This document shows positions 7,917 through 16,372 of a stretch of 64,000 nt of DNA, in pieces. The DNA lies in the NCBI GenBank assembly GCA_046303515.1, contig JBKCGI010000181.1, forward strand, positions 49,945 to 113,944, in the 5' to 3' direction. Position numbers and translations under genes: made by a program. Under the pieces are notes generated by a model that was given only the letters and a program-made list of their open reading frames with translations, ran no database searches and was not told the origin of the DNA. Positions within the stretch are counted from its first letter, which is position 1. Each line of letters begins with the position of its first letter. This DNA is from M2408 sp046303515 (GTDB taxonomy: Bacteria > Bacteroidota > Bacteroidia > Flavobacteriales_D > Crocinitomicaceae).

Positions 7917-9380
7917 ATGAGCACGCAAAACAAATTAATGATTTACTCTTCTTTGGCAGGAAAAAAAGAAGAATTTATTCCGTTAAACAAAAACTTTGTT
8001 GGATTATACGTTTGTGGTCCAACGGTTTACAGCAATGTTCATTTAGGTAATTGCCGTACATTTATTTCCTTTGATATGATTTACCGCTATTTGGTTCATT
8101 TGGGATTTAAAGTGCGTTATTTGAGAAATATTACGGATGTTGGACACATCACAACTGATATCGACGACGGCGTGGATCGTATTGGCGAACAAGCGAAGTT
8201 GGAAATGCTTGAACCAATGGAAATCGTGCAGAAATACACGGTTTATTTCAGAGAAATCATGCAACTTTTCAACGCTTTACCTCCAAGTATTGAACCAACT
8301 GCAACGGGACATTTAATTGAGCAAATTGCTTTTATTGAAAAAATAATTGAGAACGGATTCGCTTACGAAGTAAATGGTTCGGTTTATTTTGATGTGGTAA
8401 AATACAACGAATCTCACAATTATGGCATTCTTTCTGGAAGAAAAATTGAGGATTTGATTTCTGGAACACGCGATTTAGATGGACAAGATGAAAAACGTAA
8501 TCCTTTAGATTTTGCTTTGTGGAAAAATGCTGCTCCAGAACATATTATGAAATGGCCTTCTCCTTGGGGAATGGGATTTCCAGGTTGGCATTTGGAATGT
8601 TCTGCTATGAGCACCAAATATTTGGGCGAAGAATTTGATATTCACGGAGGTGGAATGGATTTAAAATTTCCGCACCACGAATGTGAAATTGCACAAGGAT
8701 GTTCCGCAACAGGAAAATCTCCAGTGAAATATTGGATGCACACTAACATGTTGACTTTAAACGGCAAAAAAATGTCTAAGTCAACAGGGAATTTCTTGAA
8801 CCCTGATCAATTATTTTCTGGTCAAAACTCGATGTTCGATAAAGCTTTCGACCCAATGGTGGTGCGTTTTTTCATGATGCAGGCGCATTATTCGAGCATG
8901 TTAGATTTCACTTCTGAAGCTTTGATTGCTTCTGAAAAAGGATTTTACAAATTGATGGAAGCCATAGATAAATTGGATAATTTGACGACTTCAAACGAAT
9001 CTAGTTTTGATGTGAATACTTTAGTGCAAAGTTTCTACTCGGCAATGAATGACGATTTCAATGCGCCAATTTTGGTTTCAAATTTATTTGAAGCGGTGCG
9101 TTACATCAATTTAATTGTGGACGGAAAAGAAAAAATCACTGCTACAGATTTAGCCTTGTTGAAAAAAGAAATTTACGCCTTTACTTTCGATGTTTTGGGA
9201 TTACAGAACTCAAAAGCCAACAACAACGAAAAGCTGGACAAAGTGATGGACTTGGTACTAGAAATGCGTCAAACTGCTCGTACAGACAAAAACTGGCCAC
9301 TTTCTGACTTAATTCGCGATCGTTTAACCGATGCTGGAATTACGGTGAAGGATGGGAAAGAAGGTGTGAGTTGGAATTGA
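7917..9380 (+). CDS. cysS: Cysteinyl-tRNA synthetase
   Basis: 487 residues from the ATG at 7917 (MSTQNKLMIYSS). The open frame extends to 7800, but that extension is upstream of the -7 box and unlike the family. Class I synthetase signatures are the HIGH-like VHLGN at residues 41-45, preceded by the zinc-ligand cysteine C33 (YVCGPTVY), and GKKMSKSTGN further on. Additional zinc ligands are visible in GWHLECSAM and FPHHECEIAQ. The enzyme charges tRNA-Cys in the cytoplasm. The length is normal for the family. A repeat-rich 130-bp spacer follows. Confidence 0.97.
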   Translation: MSTQNKLMIYSSLAGKKEEFIPLNKNFVGLYVCGPTVYSNVHLGNCRTFISFDMIYRYLVHLGFKVRYLRNITDVGHITTDIDDGVDRIGEQAKLEMLEPMEIVQKYTVYFREIMQLFNALPPSIEPTATGHLIEQIAFIEKIIENGFAYEVNGSVYFDVVKYNESHNYGILSGRKIEDLISGTRDLDGQDEKRNPLDFALWKNAAPEHIMKWPSPWGMGFPGWHLECSAMSTKYLGEEFDIHGGGMDLKFPHHECEIAQGCSATGKSPVKYWMHTNMLTLNGKKMSKSTGNFLNPDQLFSGQNSMFDKAFDPMVVRFFMMQAHYSSMLDFTSEALIASEKGFYKLMEAIDKLDNLTTSNESSFDVNTLVQSFYSAMNDDFNAPILVSNLFEAVRYINLIVDGKEKITATDLALLKKEIYAFTFDVLGLQNSKANNNEKLDKVMDLVLEMRQTARTDKNWPLSDLIRDRLTDAGITVKDGKEGVSWN

Positions 9381-9509
9381 TTTGATTAGCTGATGTAATG
9401 ATATGCTAATGTGCTAATTTTGTTGAAAGTTAAAAGATAATTGTATTTAAGTTAAGTTTTATTAGTACATTAAGGAATTGGCATATCAGCTAATTAGCTA
9501 ATCAAAATT
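9381..9509. repeat. Imperfect inverted-repeat intergenic element
   Basis: The whole spacer between the convergent cysS and antiporter genes is a long imperfect palindrome. TTTGATTAGC at 9381-9390 is an exact inverted copy of 9497-9506. Further words (GATATGC, GCTAAT, TGCTAAT) recur in inverted order between the arms. The transcript would fold into a long hairpin and could serve as a shared terminator. The vocabulary resembles dispersed spacer palindromes I associate with Bacteroidota genomes; no second copy was seen in this window. Confidence 0.6.
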
Positions 9510-11660
9510 TCATTTCTTAAAAATATTCCCCACCTCTTTACCAATTTTCTGAATGGTTTCCATACCTTTAGAGATTGCTTCAGCGGAAATATCATCGTAG
9601 GTCGAAAAAATATTTTCACCCATTTCTTGCGATGGATAAATGTATATTTTGTCGTTAGTTTCGAAGGCTTTTTCTACTTTAGGTAAAAATAAATCTACGC
9701 TGATGGAATATGAAACAGAGCCAGATCGTGAACAAGCCATAACTAATAAATCTGTTTTTTCGATTTTGAAGTTTTGTAAGAAAAAGTCATCCAATTCAGG
9801 AATGTCTTTGTAAATGATGTCCAAAGATTTTTTACTTTTTTGAATGTAAAGTTTCACTTTCTCATTGGTAAATTCGGTCGCAAAAAAGACCAAATCCAAT
9901 TTCAATTCTTTACTTAAACGCAAAATACGTTCCAACCAGGAAGCAAAACTGTTTTCCAAATCTGCGAAAGGAGGACAAATGACTACGATGCGTTTTTTCT
10001 CTGCAAAAGGTTTATCCAATTGACAGAAGAAAACCGTTTTCGGACAAACATCCAACAAATGATCTCGGTCATCACCCACGACACGCATCAACAAATTCAT
10101 TTTGGAACTGTCATTTAAAACAACGATGTCAGCTGCCAATTCTTTAGAAGTACGCGCAATTCCGCTAGACAAATTGTGGTCGATGGTTGCGATGGCATTC
10201 ACCTTTATTTCCCCACTTGAAAAATGTTTGATGATATCATCCATGTGATTTCGAGACGCCCGAATTCGTTTTTCAGCTTCTTGATCATCAGCCAAAACGC
10301 TAACCACAGAAATCGGATTGGAAACCGTGTGATCAGTTATGAGAATCGATAAATCCAACAAATTTTCGTTTCCTTTCAATTCGTTTGTTGCTACAAGCAA
10401 ATGTTGTGAACGTTTTAGAGGCGCATTTAAAAAATCATCAGCCGTTTCAACTAATAATTTTCGACCAGCATTTTCTGTTACGAAGGAAGCAACCATGCAG
10501 GTAATCAAAATCAAAATAATTGTACCGTTAACGATCTCTATTGACAAAATATTTTTTTGAAATCCAACCATGATAATTGCCAAAGTCGCAGCAGCGTGAG
10601 CTGTACTCAAACCAAAAATCACTTGACGTTCGGTGCTTGTCATTTTGAAAATTAATTGCGTCAACAAAGCTGCAAACCATTTTGAGAAAATCGCGAAAGT
10701 TGTTAATACTCCGGCTACAACTAGCGCCCAATAGCCGTGAAATAAGACTTTGATGTCGACCACCATTCCCACTGAAATCAAGAAAAAAGGAATGAATAAA
10801 GCATTTCCAATAAATTCAATACGATTCATCAATGCAGAAGAGTGTGGAATCAATTTATTTAAGACCAATCCCGCAACGAAAGCACCGATAATGTGCTCAA
10901 TTCCGGCCATTTCAGCTAAGAAAGCAGCAAAAAAGATGATGGATAAAACAAAAATGTAGTGGGATGTTTTTTCACTTTCCAATTTGCTGAAAAACCAACG
11001 TGCAATTCTCGGAATGAAAATAAACATGATGATGGAGAAAATCGTCAAGGAAGAAATCAATCTTACCCAAAAGTCAAAATCCAATTTTCCACCAACAGAA
11101 CTTGATATAATAGCTAAAATGATCAATACAGCAGTGTCTGTTAAGATTGTTCCACCAATCGAAATAGCTACAGCTGGACGTTTGGTGATTCCGTATTTAC
11201 TAACAATTGGATAGGCAACTAAAGTATGTGTGGCAAACATGGAAGATGTCAACAAACTTGCCGTCATGTCCAAATGCAAAATGTAATAACATATTGGAAA
11301 ACCAAGTGTGATAGGTATGATGAAAGTTAGAAAACCAAAGGTGAAACTTTTAGTGCGATATTTTTTAAATTCGTTCATGTCGAGTTCCAAACCAGCCATA
11401 AACATGATGTAAAGTAAACCAATGGTAGCAAATAATTTCATTGCTCCATCGGATTCCATCAATTTTTCTCCAATCAAACCGAAACCTTTTGGCCCGATTA
11501 CAACTCCAGAAATAATCAAACCAATAATGGCTGGAATCCTTAATTTTCTAAGAACAATTGGTGAAAGAAGTATGATAAATAAAATTAGAGAAAAGATTAA
11601 AACGGGATTTTTCAGCGGTAGGTGAAAAGCCTGCGAGACATGTTCAAAAAAATCATCCAT
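9510..11660 (-). CDS. CPA2-family cation/proton antiporter with C-terminal USP-like domain
   Basis: 716 residues. The first ~400 are highly hydrophobic and read as a Na+/H+ exchanger domain of the CPA2/KefB type: GLIISGVVIGPKGFGLIG, then MFMAGLELDMNEFKK, TDTAVLIILAII and a PFFLISVGMVVDI segment. The rest is soluble and resembles universal-stress-protein folds (HLLVATNELKG start, DIVVLNDSSKMN). Members exchange Na+ or K+ for protons across the inner membrane. It is divergent from mgtE, with both promoters inside the ~100-bp spacer. The ion is not decidable from sequence. Confidence 0.88.
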   Translation of the reverse strand: MDDFFEHVSQAFHLPLKNPVLIFSLILFIILLSPIVLRKLRIPAIIGLIISGVVIGPKGFGLIGEKLMESDGAMKLFATIGLLYIMFMAGLELDMNEFKKYRTKSFTFGFLTFIIPITLGFPICYYILHLDMTASLLTSSMFATHTLVAYPIVSKYGITKRPAVAISIGGTILTDTAVLIILAIISSSVGGKLDFDFWVRLISSLTIFSIIMFIFIPRIARWFFSKLESEKTSHYIFVLSIIFFAAFLAEMAGIEHIIGAFVAGLVLNKLIPHSSALMNRIEFIGNALFIPFFLISVGMVVDIKVLFHGYWALVVAGVLTTFAIFSKWFAALLTQLIFKMTSTERQVIFGLSTAHAAATLAIIMVGFQKNILSIEIVNGTIILILITCMVASFVTENAGRKLLVETADDFLNAPLKRSQHLLVATNELKGNENLLDLSILITDHTVSNPISVVSVLADDQEAEKRIRASRNHMDDIIKHFSSGEIKVNAIATIDHNLSSGIARTSKELAADIVVLNDSSKMNLLMRVVGDDRDHLLDVCPKTVFFCQLDKPFAEKKRIVVICPPFADLENSFASWLERILRLSKELKLDLVFFATEFTNEKVKLYIQKSKKSLDIIYKDIPELDDFFLQNFKIEKTDLLVMACSRSGSVSYSISVDLFLPKVEKAFETNDKIYIYPSQEMGENIFSTYDDISAEAISKGMETIQKIGKEVGNIFKK

Positions 11661-11683
11661 TTGAATCGTTTTTTAATTTGATA

Positions 11684-11691
11684 CAAAATTA
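11684..11691 (-). promoter_or_regulatory. -7 box for the antiporter gene
   Basis: Minus-strand TAATTTTG fits TAnnTTTG and ends 23 bases before the ATG at 11660. Confidence 0.45.
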
Positions 11692-11746
11692 TAACAAAAT
11701 TCGTGCTAATCTTTGTTTTTATAGGAAATTATTAAATTTTCTTACT

Positions 11747-11754
11747 TAACTTTG
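11747..11754 (+). promoter_or_regulatory. -7 box giving a leaderless mgtE transcript
   Basis: TAACTTTG is a full match to TAnnTTTG and ends four bases before the ATG of mgtE. With initiation 5-8 bases after the box, the mRNA would begin at or next to the start codon. Confidence 0.6.
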
Positions 11755-11758
11755 CCTC

Positions 11759-13108
11759 ATGCGTTTTGAACTTACAAAAGATTTTTTAGAAGAACTTCGT
11801 TTAGCGATTCAGGCGCAGGATATCACCTGGATAAAACAGCATATTTTTGTACTCCACTTTGCTGATATTGCAGAGATTTTAGATGAGTTGCAAAACGATC
11901 AAGCCAAATACATTTATTTCTTGTTGGAAGAAGATGTGCAAGCGGACGTTTTGATGGAATTGGAAGAGGAAGTGCGAGATCGCTTCTTGAAATCACTTTC
12001 CTCTAAAGAAATTGCCGAGCAACTTGAAAACTTGGATTCGGATGATGCCGCAGATATCTTAGGTGAACTTACAGACAAAGAAATTCAGGAAGTTATCTCT
12101 CAAATGGAGGATGACGACGCCGCCGAAGATATTGTTGATTTATTAAATTACGACGAAGATTCTGCTGGTGGATTGATGCAAAAGGAGTTCATTCAGGCAA
12201 AAATTGAATGGCCAGTCGATCGTTGTATCGTTGAATTACGTCGCCAAGCGGAAGATGTAGAACAAGTTTATACGATTTATGTAGTCGATGATTCAAGTCG
12301 ACTAGTTGGATTTTTATCTTTAAAACGTTTGCTTTTTGCTAAACCTAAGACAAAAATTAGCGATTTATATCAAAGTAAAAATATTATTTCTGTCAAAACA
12401 ACTGATTCTAGTGAAGAGGTTGCTCGAGTGATGGATAAATACGATTTGGTTTCCATTCCAGTTGTTGATTTCCAAAACAAATTAGTGGGTAGAATTACCA
12501 TTGATGATGTTGTCGATATTATCAAAGAAGAAGCGGACAAAGATTTCCAATTGGCTTCAGGTATCTCCGAAAAGGTGGAAGCAAATGCCAGTATTTTTAG
12601 AATTTCTCGTTCGCGCTTGCCATGGTTGTTGATAGGAATGTTGGGTGGAATTTTGGGTGCACAAGTAATTTCTTCCTTTGAGGGAAATATAACCACTATT
12701 CCAGCATTGGCATTTTTTATTCCTCTAATTACTGCGATGGGTGGAAACGTAGGAGTGCAATCTTCAGCAATCGTGGTACAATCATTAGCAAAGGGAAATC
12801 AATTGGATAAAATCATCACGAAAGTAGCCAAAGAAGCTTCTGTAGGATTATTTAACGCCATAATTTGTTCCAGTATCATTTTTGGAATTTCTTATATGTT
12901 TGAAAATATTAAGTTGGCTTCTGTTGTGAGTATTTCGCTTTTTATCGTCATCATTTTTGCCGCCATAAATGGAACTTTGATTCCATTGGTTTTAAACAAA
13001 TACAAAATAGATCCAGCCTTGGCTACCGGACCATTCGTTACTACCTTAAATGATGTGATTGGATTATTTATTTATTTTACAATCAGTCTTTTTATTTACA
13101 ATATTTAA
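11759..13108 (+). CDS. mgtE: Magnesium transporter MgtE
   Basis: 449 residues, typical MgtE length. The N-terminal helical superfamily domain (residues 1-130; DSDDAADILGEL and EDDDAAEDIVDLLNYDEDSAGGLMQKEF) is followed by two CBS motifs (about 135-260). The C-terminal transmembrane domain (five helices, from LPWLLIGMLGGILGAQV) contains the hallmark AMGGNVGVQSSA pore segment. The family carries Mg2+ into the cell and is gated by Mg2+ bound between the N and CBS domains. The gene appears to have a leaderless transcript and is divergent from the antiporter. Confidence 0.95.
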   Translation: MRFELTKDFLEELRLAIQAQDITWIKQHIFVLHFADIAEILDELQNDQAKYIYFLLEEDVQADVLMELEEEVRDRFLKSLSSKEIAEQLENLDSDDAADILGELTDKEIQEVISQMEDDDAAEDIVDLLNYDEDSAGGLMQKEFIQAKIEWPVDRCIVELRRQAEDVEQVYTIYVVDDSSRLVGFLSLKRLLFAKPKTKISDLYQSKNIISVKTTDSSEEVARVMDKYDLVSIPVVDFQNKLVGRITIDDVVDIIKEEADKDFQLASGISEKVEANASIFRISRSRLPWLLIGMLGGILGAQVISSFEGNITTIPALAFFIPLITAMGGNVGVQSSAIVVQSLAKGNQLDKIITKVAKEASVGLFNAIICSSIIFGISYMFENIKLASVVSISLFIVIIFAAINGTLIPLVLNKYKIDPALATGPFVTTLNDVIGLFIYFTISLFIYNI

Positions 13109-13115
13109 ATTTAAG

Positions 13116-13511
13116 ATGCATCAAAAAGACGAATTGGAAACTGTGATTGAAACCGATAAATTTATTGTTGGTAAGAGAAAAGATGGAATTATACATGTTT
13201 TTTATAAACAAAATTCGGTCATAGATATTCCCTTTCAAGAAGAATTGATAAAAGCACATCAAGAAATTACAAAAAATACTAAATCTAACTTTATTTTTGA
13301 AGCTGACAAGGGGGTTAAAATGACTCGAGCAGCTAGAAATAATGCCACAAAAATTCAGGAAGAAGCTTGTATTGGTGACTCTGTTTTATTCGTTCAAAAC
13401 CGTTTTTATCAATTAATAGGAGAATTTTTTTCAAAAGTGAATAAGCCTAAAGGGAATTATCGCTTTATGACCAATTTTCAAGAAGGAATAGATTGGTTAA
13501 AATTACTTTAA
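13116..13511 (+). CDS. STAS/SpoIIAA-like small protein
   Basis: 131 residues from the ATG at 13116, 7 bases after the mgtE stop. An upstream in-frame ATG lies inside mgtE and adds a hydrophobic stretch that is only the shadow of the mgtE C-terminus. The protein is soluble with alternating strands and helices (FIVGKRKDGIIHVFYK, IDIPFQEELIKAHQEI, SVLFVQNRFYQLIGEFF). This fits the DUF7793/SpoIIAA-like STAS families. Function unknown. It ends tail-to-tail with the anti-sigma gene, sharing the palindrome TTAA across both stop codons. Confidence 0.65.
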   Translation: MHQKDELETVIETDKFIVGKRKDGIIHVFYKQNSVIDIPFQEELIKAHQEITKNTKSNFIFEADKGVKMTRAARNNATKIQEEACIGDSVLFVQNRFYQLIGEFFSKVNKPKGNYRFMTNFQEGIDWLKLL

Positions 13512-14515
13512 AAGCTTGCCAATTCTTCTTGAACTGGAGTAATTTTTCTACTGATTTCTAGTTTGCCTAATTTGAAATAGAAACCTCCTTGTTTCTTTTT
13601 GCTAGCTTTAGCAGTGCGAATATCTAGGTTTGTATTAAAACGAGTATTAATTTCTCTGGTTACAAAAGGAATCGGATTCTTCATTTCATTTACTGCAACA
13701 AAAGTCGAGTTTTCATCTATCTGATTTTCTTGTTTTTCGATTTTTGTAAATTGAAATTGCGCTAATTCCACTGAATAATTAACAGGAATAGAATTGATTT
13801 TTAAAGGATTCAAATAAGTGTTTAGTATTTCGATTTTTTCTTCACTATTTTTCTTTACTTCTTTATAGATGTTGGTTTTAGGGATGTTGTTTAAGGATGC
13901 AACTTGAATATTTTCTGTCACAATATCATCTCCGACAACAACAGTTTTTTCATTTTTTTCATTTTTAGGATTCAATTCTGGTTTTTCTCTTCGAGCTGTA
14001 AAGTAATTTTCTTTAACCGAATTTGTAGTTGGAAAGAACAAAAACACCATTATTAAACTCGCGGCCACAGCAACATACTTGGCGTACATCGGAATAACAA
14101 AACCTTTTTTCAAGGAAGATTTTTCTGTATATATAACATTTAAATCAGCTACTAGTTTTGTTTTTTCATAAAAAGCAAATTCACTACGTAAATCATTACG
14201 TTTTGCTAAAAAGTCATTTAATTCAATTTTTTTTGCTGCTGGTAAAATTTCTTCGACTGAAGCAATCATGAATTGTTCACAGTTGTTTTCTGTGATGTTT
14301 TCAGTCACATCGAACATTTTCATGCTGGACAAAAAATCTTGATCAAGAGCTGAATTTAATTCCTCTGAAAGATTAGGTAACTCTTCGTCAACTTTCAAAT
14401 CTGGATGTTGCTCCAAAAAAAGTTCGAAAGCACGCGTTTCTTCCTCGTTTAGATTTCCTTCTAAAAAGTCTAAATAAAAAGCTTCGTAATTTTCTATGTT
14501 TATGATCACATTCAT
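13508..14515 (-). CDS. Putative membrane-anchored anti-sigma factor
   Basis: 335 residues. The N-terminus (FYLDFLEGNLNEEETRAFELF) has the short acidic helical pattern common in Bacteroidota anti-sigma proteins. A single membrane span lies at residues about 145-161. A basic/acidic low-complexity linker and a ~170-residue periplasmic region follow. The gene overlaps the upstream ECF sigma gene by four bases (ATGA), the usual arrangement for a cognate regulator. I infer that it binds the sigma factor at the inner membrane. No zinc-binding HxxxCxxC motif was found, so it is not a classical ZAS protein. Confidence 0.65.
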   Translation of the reverse strand: MNVIINIENYEAFYLDFLEGNLNEEETRAFELFLEQHPDLKVDEELPNLSEELNSALDQDFLSSMKMFDVTENITENNCEQFMIASVEEILPAAKKIELNDFLAKRNDLRSEFAFYEKTKLVADLNVIYTEKSSLKKGFVIPMYAKYVAVAASLIMVFLFFPTTNSVKENYFTARREKPELNPKNEKNEKTVVVGDDIVTENIQVASLNNIPKTNIYKEVKKNSEEKIEILNTYLNPLKINSIPVNYSVELAQFQFTKIEKQENQIDENSTFVAVNEMKNPIPFVTREINTRFNTNLDIRTAKASKKKQGGFYFKLGKLEISRKITPVQEELASF

Positions 14516-14997
14516 GCGACTAATTCCTTCTGTTTTAAAAATGTTTTTAAACTTTGTCTTGCTCTAAAAATATAAACTTTGACTTGAGATTCACTTAGTG
14601 AAGTGATTTCTGCTATTTCGTCATATGCATAACCTTCGTAGTCCCTCAATAATACAACTGTTTTTTGAATTTCAGGTAAGCGATTTAAAGCCCATTCTAA
14701 AATGGTTGGCAAATCAAATTCTTGACCCTTTGGCATTGCTAAATGCTTGTCTGCTAAATCAAAATCAGCACTTCTTTTTTCTTTTTTGATCCAATCAATT
14801 ATTGCGTGGTAGGCAGTAGTGAATAAATAAGATTTTACTTTTTCGTTTGAAACTTCTTCGTGTTTATCCCAAACTTTCATGAACGTTTCTTGTACAATAT
14901 CTTTCGCAGACATCTCATTTTTAAGATGTTTCAATGCAAAGCGATAAATATTATCGGCGTAAGTATCAACAGCAATATTGTATTCTCTAGCGTTCAA
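14512..14997 (-). CDS. ECF-type RNA polymerase sigma factor
   Basis: 161 residues with region 2 (DNIYRFALKHLKNEMSAKDIVQETFMKVW, then VKSYLFTTAYHAIIDWIKKEK) and region 4 (RLPEIQKTVVLLRDYEGYAYDEIAEITSLSESQVKVYIFRARQSLK, a helix-turn-helix). It directs RNA polymerase to a stress or envelope regulon that cannot be read here. The downstream gene overlaps by four bases and encodes a single-span protein likely to hold it inactive. The gene is preceded by the longest gene-free stretch of the window. Confidence 0.92.
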   Translation of the reverse strand: MNAREYNIAVDTYADNIYRFALKHLKNEMSAKDIVQETFMKVWDKHEEVSNEKVKSYLFTTAYHAIIDWIKKEKRSADFDLADKHLAMPKGQEFDLPTILEWALNRLPEIQKTVVLLRDYEGYAYDEIAEITSLSESQVKVYIFRARQSLKTFLKQKELVA

Positions 14998-15090
14998 AAA
15001 GTACTTTTATACTCGTAAGACTACTAAGTTACAAAAAAGTTACAGCTACACTAAAATTATTTTCAGAAAATTATTCAAGCGAATTATTTT

Positions 15091-15227
15091 GCCACAGATG
15101 CACAGATTTTTTTATTCTATATAATTATTTTATTAAAAATGATTTCACAGATTAATAAAATGCCTAAAGGCATTTATTTGTGCCATTCAAAGCCTAATTT
15201 CTTTTGAATTATTCGTGCATCTGTGGC
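15091..15227. repeat. Inverted-repeat element with internal hairpin
   Basis: GCCACAGATGCAC at 15091-15103 is repeated exactly in inverted orientation at 15215-15227, and both arms are preceded by GAATTATT. Between them, AAATGCC-TAAA-GGCATTT at 15158-15175 forms a perfect 7-bp hairpin. The unit looks like a small palindromic or MITE-like intergenic element. No second full copy lies in this window. Confidence 0.6.
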
Positions 15228-15253
15228 AGATTAAATTAAATCACATTATAAAT

Positions 15254-15261
15254 TATATTTG
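15254..15261 (+). promoter_or_regulatory. -7-like box upstream of the hairpin region
   Basis: TATATTTG matches TAnnTTTG. Initiation would fall near 15268, about 10 bases before the outer stem of the candidate RNA. No good -33 element was seen. Confidence 0.35.
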
Positions 15262-15277
15262 AGGTTTTAAAATATTC

Positions 15278-15355
15278 TTAAGGCAACTTCGAGTCTTTGT
15301 GGATTGGTGGCAAAAAGCCAAGTGAAAACTCTTCTTATACAGTTCAATGCCTTAA
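15278..15355 (+). ncRNA. Candidate structured RNA (nested stems)
   Basis: TTAAGGCA at 15278-15285 pairs perfectly with TGCCTTAA at 15348-15355. Inside, GAGT (15291-15294) pairs with ACTC (15328-15331). The helix continues, with one mismatch, G-U pairs and a 3-base bulge, to TTGG (15304-15307) with CCAA (15318-15321), closing a 10-base loop. A TAnnTTTG box precedes it and the era -7 box follows, so it is outside the era leader. Not recognised as a known family. Confidence 0.35.
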
Positions 15356-15382
15356 AAATGTGTCTAATTGATTAAAAATCCG

Positions 15383-15390
15383 TACTTTTG
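15383..15390 (+). promoter_or_regulatory. -7 box for era
   Basis: TACTTTTG fits TAnnTTTG and ends 17 bases before the era ATG. Confidence 0.5.
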
Positions 15391-15407
15391 TGCTTTAATT
15401 CTTAGAT

Positions 15408-16283
15408 ATGTCTCATAAAGCTGGTTTTGTAAATATTGTTGGTAGTCCAAATGTTGGAAAATCAACCTTGATGAACCGCATGATTGGTGAAAAACTTTCA
15501 ATCGTAACTTCAAAAGCGCAAACGACTCGTCATCGTATTCACGGAATTGTAAATGCAGACGATTATCAAATTGTTTTTTCTGATACTCCAGGAGTAGTTA
15601 ACGCCTCGTACAAGTTGCACGAAGCAATGATGACTTATGTGGATTCTTCTATCAAAGATGCTGATATTTTGCTTTTCATTACAGATATTTACGAAAGTGA
15701 AATGAATCACAAGGAAACCTTGGCTCGTATTCAGAAGTTGCAAATTCCTGTGTTGGTGATTATTAATAAAATTGACTTAGGTACCCAAGAACAAGCTGAA
15801 AAAAGAATCGCTTTTTGGAAAGATAAATTACCAAACTCAGAGATTTTCCCAATTTCAGCCTTACACGGTTTTAACCACGATATTGTTTGGAATAGAATTT
15901 TGGAGTTGTTGCCAGAAAGTCCAGCATATTTTGATAAAGAAGATTTATCAGACAGACCAATGCGTTTCTTTATTTCTGAAATGATTCGTGAAAAAATATT
16001 TTTATTCTGTGACAAAGAAGTTCCGTATTCTTGTCAAGTTGAAGTCGAAGAATATTTGGAAGAAGAAACAATTATTAAAATTAGAGCAAATATCATCGTA
16101 GAACGTGATTCTCAAAAAGGTATCATCATTGGAAAAGGTGGAGATATGTTGAAGAAAATTGGTCGTGAAGCAAGAAAAGATATTGAAAAATTTGTGCAGC
16201 AAAAAGTCTTTTTAGAAACTTTCGTTAAAGTGGATAAAGACTGGAGATTGAGCGAATTGAAATTGAAGAAATACGGATATTAA
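15408..16283 (+). CDS. era: GTPase Era
   Basis: 291 residues. The G domain shows G1 GSPNVGKSTLMN (residues 12-23), the switch region TTRHRIHG, G3 DTPG and G4 NKID. The C-terminal KH domain follows, with the conserved GKGGDMLKKIGREARKDIE signature. Era binds the 3' end of 16S rRNA and assists 30S maturation. It lies directly upstream of der, separated by an 89-base direct-repeat spacer, so the two ribosome-assembly GTPases are probably transcribed together. Confidence 0.97.
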   Translation: MSHKAGFVNIVGSPNVGKSTLMNRMIGEKLSIVTSKAQTTRHRIHGIVNADDYQIVFSDTPGVVNASYKLHEAMMTYVDSSIKDADILLFITDIYESEMNHKETLARIQKLQIPVLVIINKIDLGTQEQAEKRIAFWKDKLPNSEIFPISALHGFNHDIVWNRILELLPESPAYFDKEDLSDRPMRFFISEMIREKIFLFCDKEVPYSCQVEVEEYLEEETIIKIRANIIVERDSQKGIIIGKGGDMLKKIGREARKDIEKFVQQKVFLETFVKVDKDWRLSELKLKKYGY

Positions 16284-16372
16284 TTTTAGTTATGAGTTAT
16301 GAGTTAGAAGTTATGAGTTGTTTTACTCACTAAACTACTAACTACTAATTACTAACTACCAACTTTAAAAAA
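16284..16372. repeat. Short tandem/inverted repeat spacer between era and der
   Basis: AGTTATG-type heptads recur at about 16289-16320 and are followed by CTACTAACTA-type words at about 16330-16365. The second half is a loose inverted version of the first, so the spacer RNA can form a hairpin. A similar vocabulary occurs in the sdhA-sdhB spacer. Confidence 0.5.

Larger units (their letters stand above)
14998..15407. other. 410-bp gene-free stretch between the sigma gene and era
   Basis: No credible coding frame on either strand. It holds an inverted repeat (15091-15227), a nested hairpin at 15158-15175, a TATATTTG promoter-like box, a potential structured RNA at 15278-15355 and the -7 box of era. 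The first ~90 bases contain the sigma-gene promoter region, where I see no clear motif. Confidence 0.7.

Noticed and set aside
12370..12696. 108-residue minus-strand frame inside mgtE
   Set aside because: Covered by the conserved CBS and membrane domains of MgtE; no independent evidence for expression.
15278..15355. tRNA, SRP RNA or 6S RNA
   Set aside because: No cloverleaf or T-loop, no SRP GGAA/GCAA tetraloop signature and no long open-bubble helix of 6S type.
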